64,000 nucleotides of DNA from SHLQ01 sp964562985 (GTDB lineage Bacteria > Actinomycetota > Acidimicrobiia > Acidimicrobiales > SHLQ01), in assembly GCA_964562985.1 (NCBI GenBank), contig CAZLWE010000013.1:1-64000 (forward strand), given 5' to 3'. Shown here piece by piece: positions 63,369 through 64,000 of this stretch (its first letter is position 1; each line of letters starts with the position of its first letter). The notes below the pieces were generated by a model. The model ran no database searches. It was given only the letters and a program-made list of their open reading frames with translations, and was not told the DNA's origin. Position numbers and translations under genes: made by a program.

Positions 63369-63421
63369 AGGTTGTCGATCGGCAGTAGGCCAAAAGAACT
63401 AAGTGAGTGGGTCGAAAACTA

Positions 63422-63453
63422 GGAGGAGCCACCCCGAAGGGTGGCTCTACTCC
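63422..63453 (-). terminator. UUCG-loop terminator hairpin, distal copy
   Basis: On the minus strand GAGCCACCC-TTCG-GGGTGGCTC (63426-63447), extended by GGAG/CTCC, then CCTAGTTTT. The UUCG tetraloop makes it very stable. It lies after the degenerate 5S copy. The 60 nt at 63415-63474 are identical to those at 63625-63684. Confidence 0.8.
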
Positions 63454-63464
63454 AATGCGAAACC

Positions 63465-63618
63465 GGCGGCGACCGCCGTTCGCTCCGCTCACTAACCGAG
63501 TTTCTCGGCTGCGCCTCCAAACTCGCACGGTCCAGTGCGGAGCGTGGAGGCACTCTCCCAGGCCCATTCGAACCAAGTACCATCGGCGCAACTGCGATTG
63601 ATTGTTGTGTTCGGAACG
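63465..63618 (-). pseudogene. Degenerate 5S rRNA copy with hairpin-rich insert
   Basis: 63552-63594 is identical over 43 nt to the real 5S at 63686-63728. The following bases to about 63618 still align to the real 5S without gaps at the same 134-nt offset but with many changes. The 5S 3'-end segment at 63465-63474 is separated from this part by about 77 nt (63475-63551), against 1 nt in the real gene. Acceptor-stem and 5' end are lost. Confidence 0.72.
63475..63551. other. 77-nt insert with two inverted repeats inside the 5S pseudogene
   Basis: The left part has CCGAG-TTT-CTCGG (63496-63508). The right part is a long hairpin: GCCTCCA (63513-63519) pairs with TGGAGGC (63545-63551), and inside it CTCGCAC (63522-63528) pairs with GTGCGGAG (63535-63542), with one bulge. 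The long hairpin ends exactly at the right junction with 5S sequence. Confidence 0.55.
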
Positions 63619-63631
63619 AGTCGCAAAACTA

Positions 63632-63663
63632 GGAGGAGCCACCCCGAAGGGTGGCTCTACTCC
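63632..63663 (-). terminator. UUCG-loop terminator hairpin, proximal copy after 5S rRNA
   Basis: Same structure as the distal copy: GAGCCACCC-TTCG-GGGTGGCTC on the minus strand (63636-63657), followed by CTCCTAGTTTT. It starts about 9 nt after the 5S 3' end and is the likely terminator of the rRNA operon. Confidence 0.85.
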
Positions 63664-63671
63664 AATGCGAA

Positions 63672-63787
<116 letters not shown>

Positions 63788-63971
63788 ACTGTTACACCGC
63801 GTTGGCCGTGTGCGATCTCTATAACTGCTGATTTCTATTCAGTTGTCAAAGCCAGAGGCGTTTCGCAAACCTCTGACAGTCCTCTCCTCGAGGATTCCAT
63901 AGCGAGCACGAACATCGGGTATTAGTACTTCCCAATCCTTTTTCACACGACAAGTCGAGTGAAATCATGAG
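63788..63971 (-). other. 23S-5S rRNA spacer
   Basis: A spacer of about 184 nt in the rRNA precursor. CAGAGG (63853-63858) and CCTCTG (63870-63875) can form a hairpin. On the minus strand TTTGACAACTGAATAG follows, a word common in rRNA spacers and processing stalks. No tRNA is present. Confidence 0.6.
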
Positions 63972-64000
63972 ATTAACCAAGCCCTCGGCCGATTAGTACC
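63972..64000 (-). rRNA. rrl: 23S ribosomal RNA, 3' end (cut by window edge)
   Basis: Only the last ~29 nt are inside. The minus strand reads GGTACTAATCGGCCGAGGGC, the conserved actinobacterial 23S 3'-end word (GGTACTAATCGGCCGA). The exact end cannot be fixed from sequence alone. Confidence 0.85.

Overview
The window looks like a chromosomal segment of a high-GC actinobacterium. Supporting features are a mycothione reductase, a FurA-KatG pair, a four-gene 'conservon', TlyA, and the pgsA-gcvH-garA-DUF151-merR gene order known from mycobacteria. An AroA-Cmk fusion, a KorAB ferredoxin oxidoreductase and many Thr-rich secreted proteins would suit the Acidimicrobiia, but that placement is inference; no 16S rRNA lies in the window. 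Genes are dense on both strands. More than 20 of them have a TANNNT hexamer only 6-8 nt before the start codon, which suggests leaderless transcription is common here.

Layout. 1-1410: catalase-peroxidase (cut by the window edge) and FurA, minus strand. 1601-10421: small membrane gene pair, YqgE, 2OG oxygenase, saccharopine-dehydrogenase-like oxidoreductase, YihY, two HAD phosphatases, a nucleotidyltransferase, a beta-hydroxyacid dehydrogenase and mycothione reductase. 10431-15151: structured leader plus conservon (sensor kinase, roadblock, DUF742, GTPase). 15187-22516: chorismate synthase, a lipoprotein M15 peptidase, the merR/DUF151/FHA/gcvH/pgsA cluster, HIT, DUF2079 and SRAP. 22528-31350: secreted amidase, LigD-type polymerase, tRNA-Pro, PP2C phosphatase, Der, radical-SAM DUF512 protein, IspH. 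31472-35171: a less conserved patch with a lipoprotein, an apparently SOS-controlled HNH gene, a frameshifted secreted gene, a DUF2071-like gene and a HEAT-like gene.

35200-41212 is one minus-strand operon: scpA, scpB, rluB, tyrA, aroA-cmk, plsC. 41275-47071: photolyase, then MoxR-DUF58-TgpA, whose transglutaminase-like domain has lost Cys and His. 47179-54105: tlyA, nadK, recN, pyrG, nudix, xerD, HD protein, all plus strand. 54136-58203: a 1355-residue PKD-repeat surface protein. 58317-61209: korAB. 61351-63368: a basic TPR protein and a sulfotransferase. The right edge is the 3' end of an rRNA operon read on the minus strand: 23S end, spacer, 5S, a UUCG-type terminator, a degenerate 5S copy carrying a hairpin-rich insert, and a second copy of the terminator.

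Functionally, the window combines shikimate/aromatic synthesis (aroC, aroA, tyrA), redox defence (KatG/FurA, Mtr), chromosome segregation and repair (ScpAB, XerD, RecN, photolyase, SRAP, LigD-Pol), envelope biogenesis (PgsA, PlsC, amidase, M15) and central carbon flux (KorAB, GcvH, a GarA-like FHA protein).
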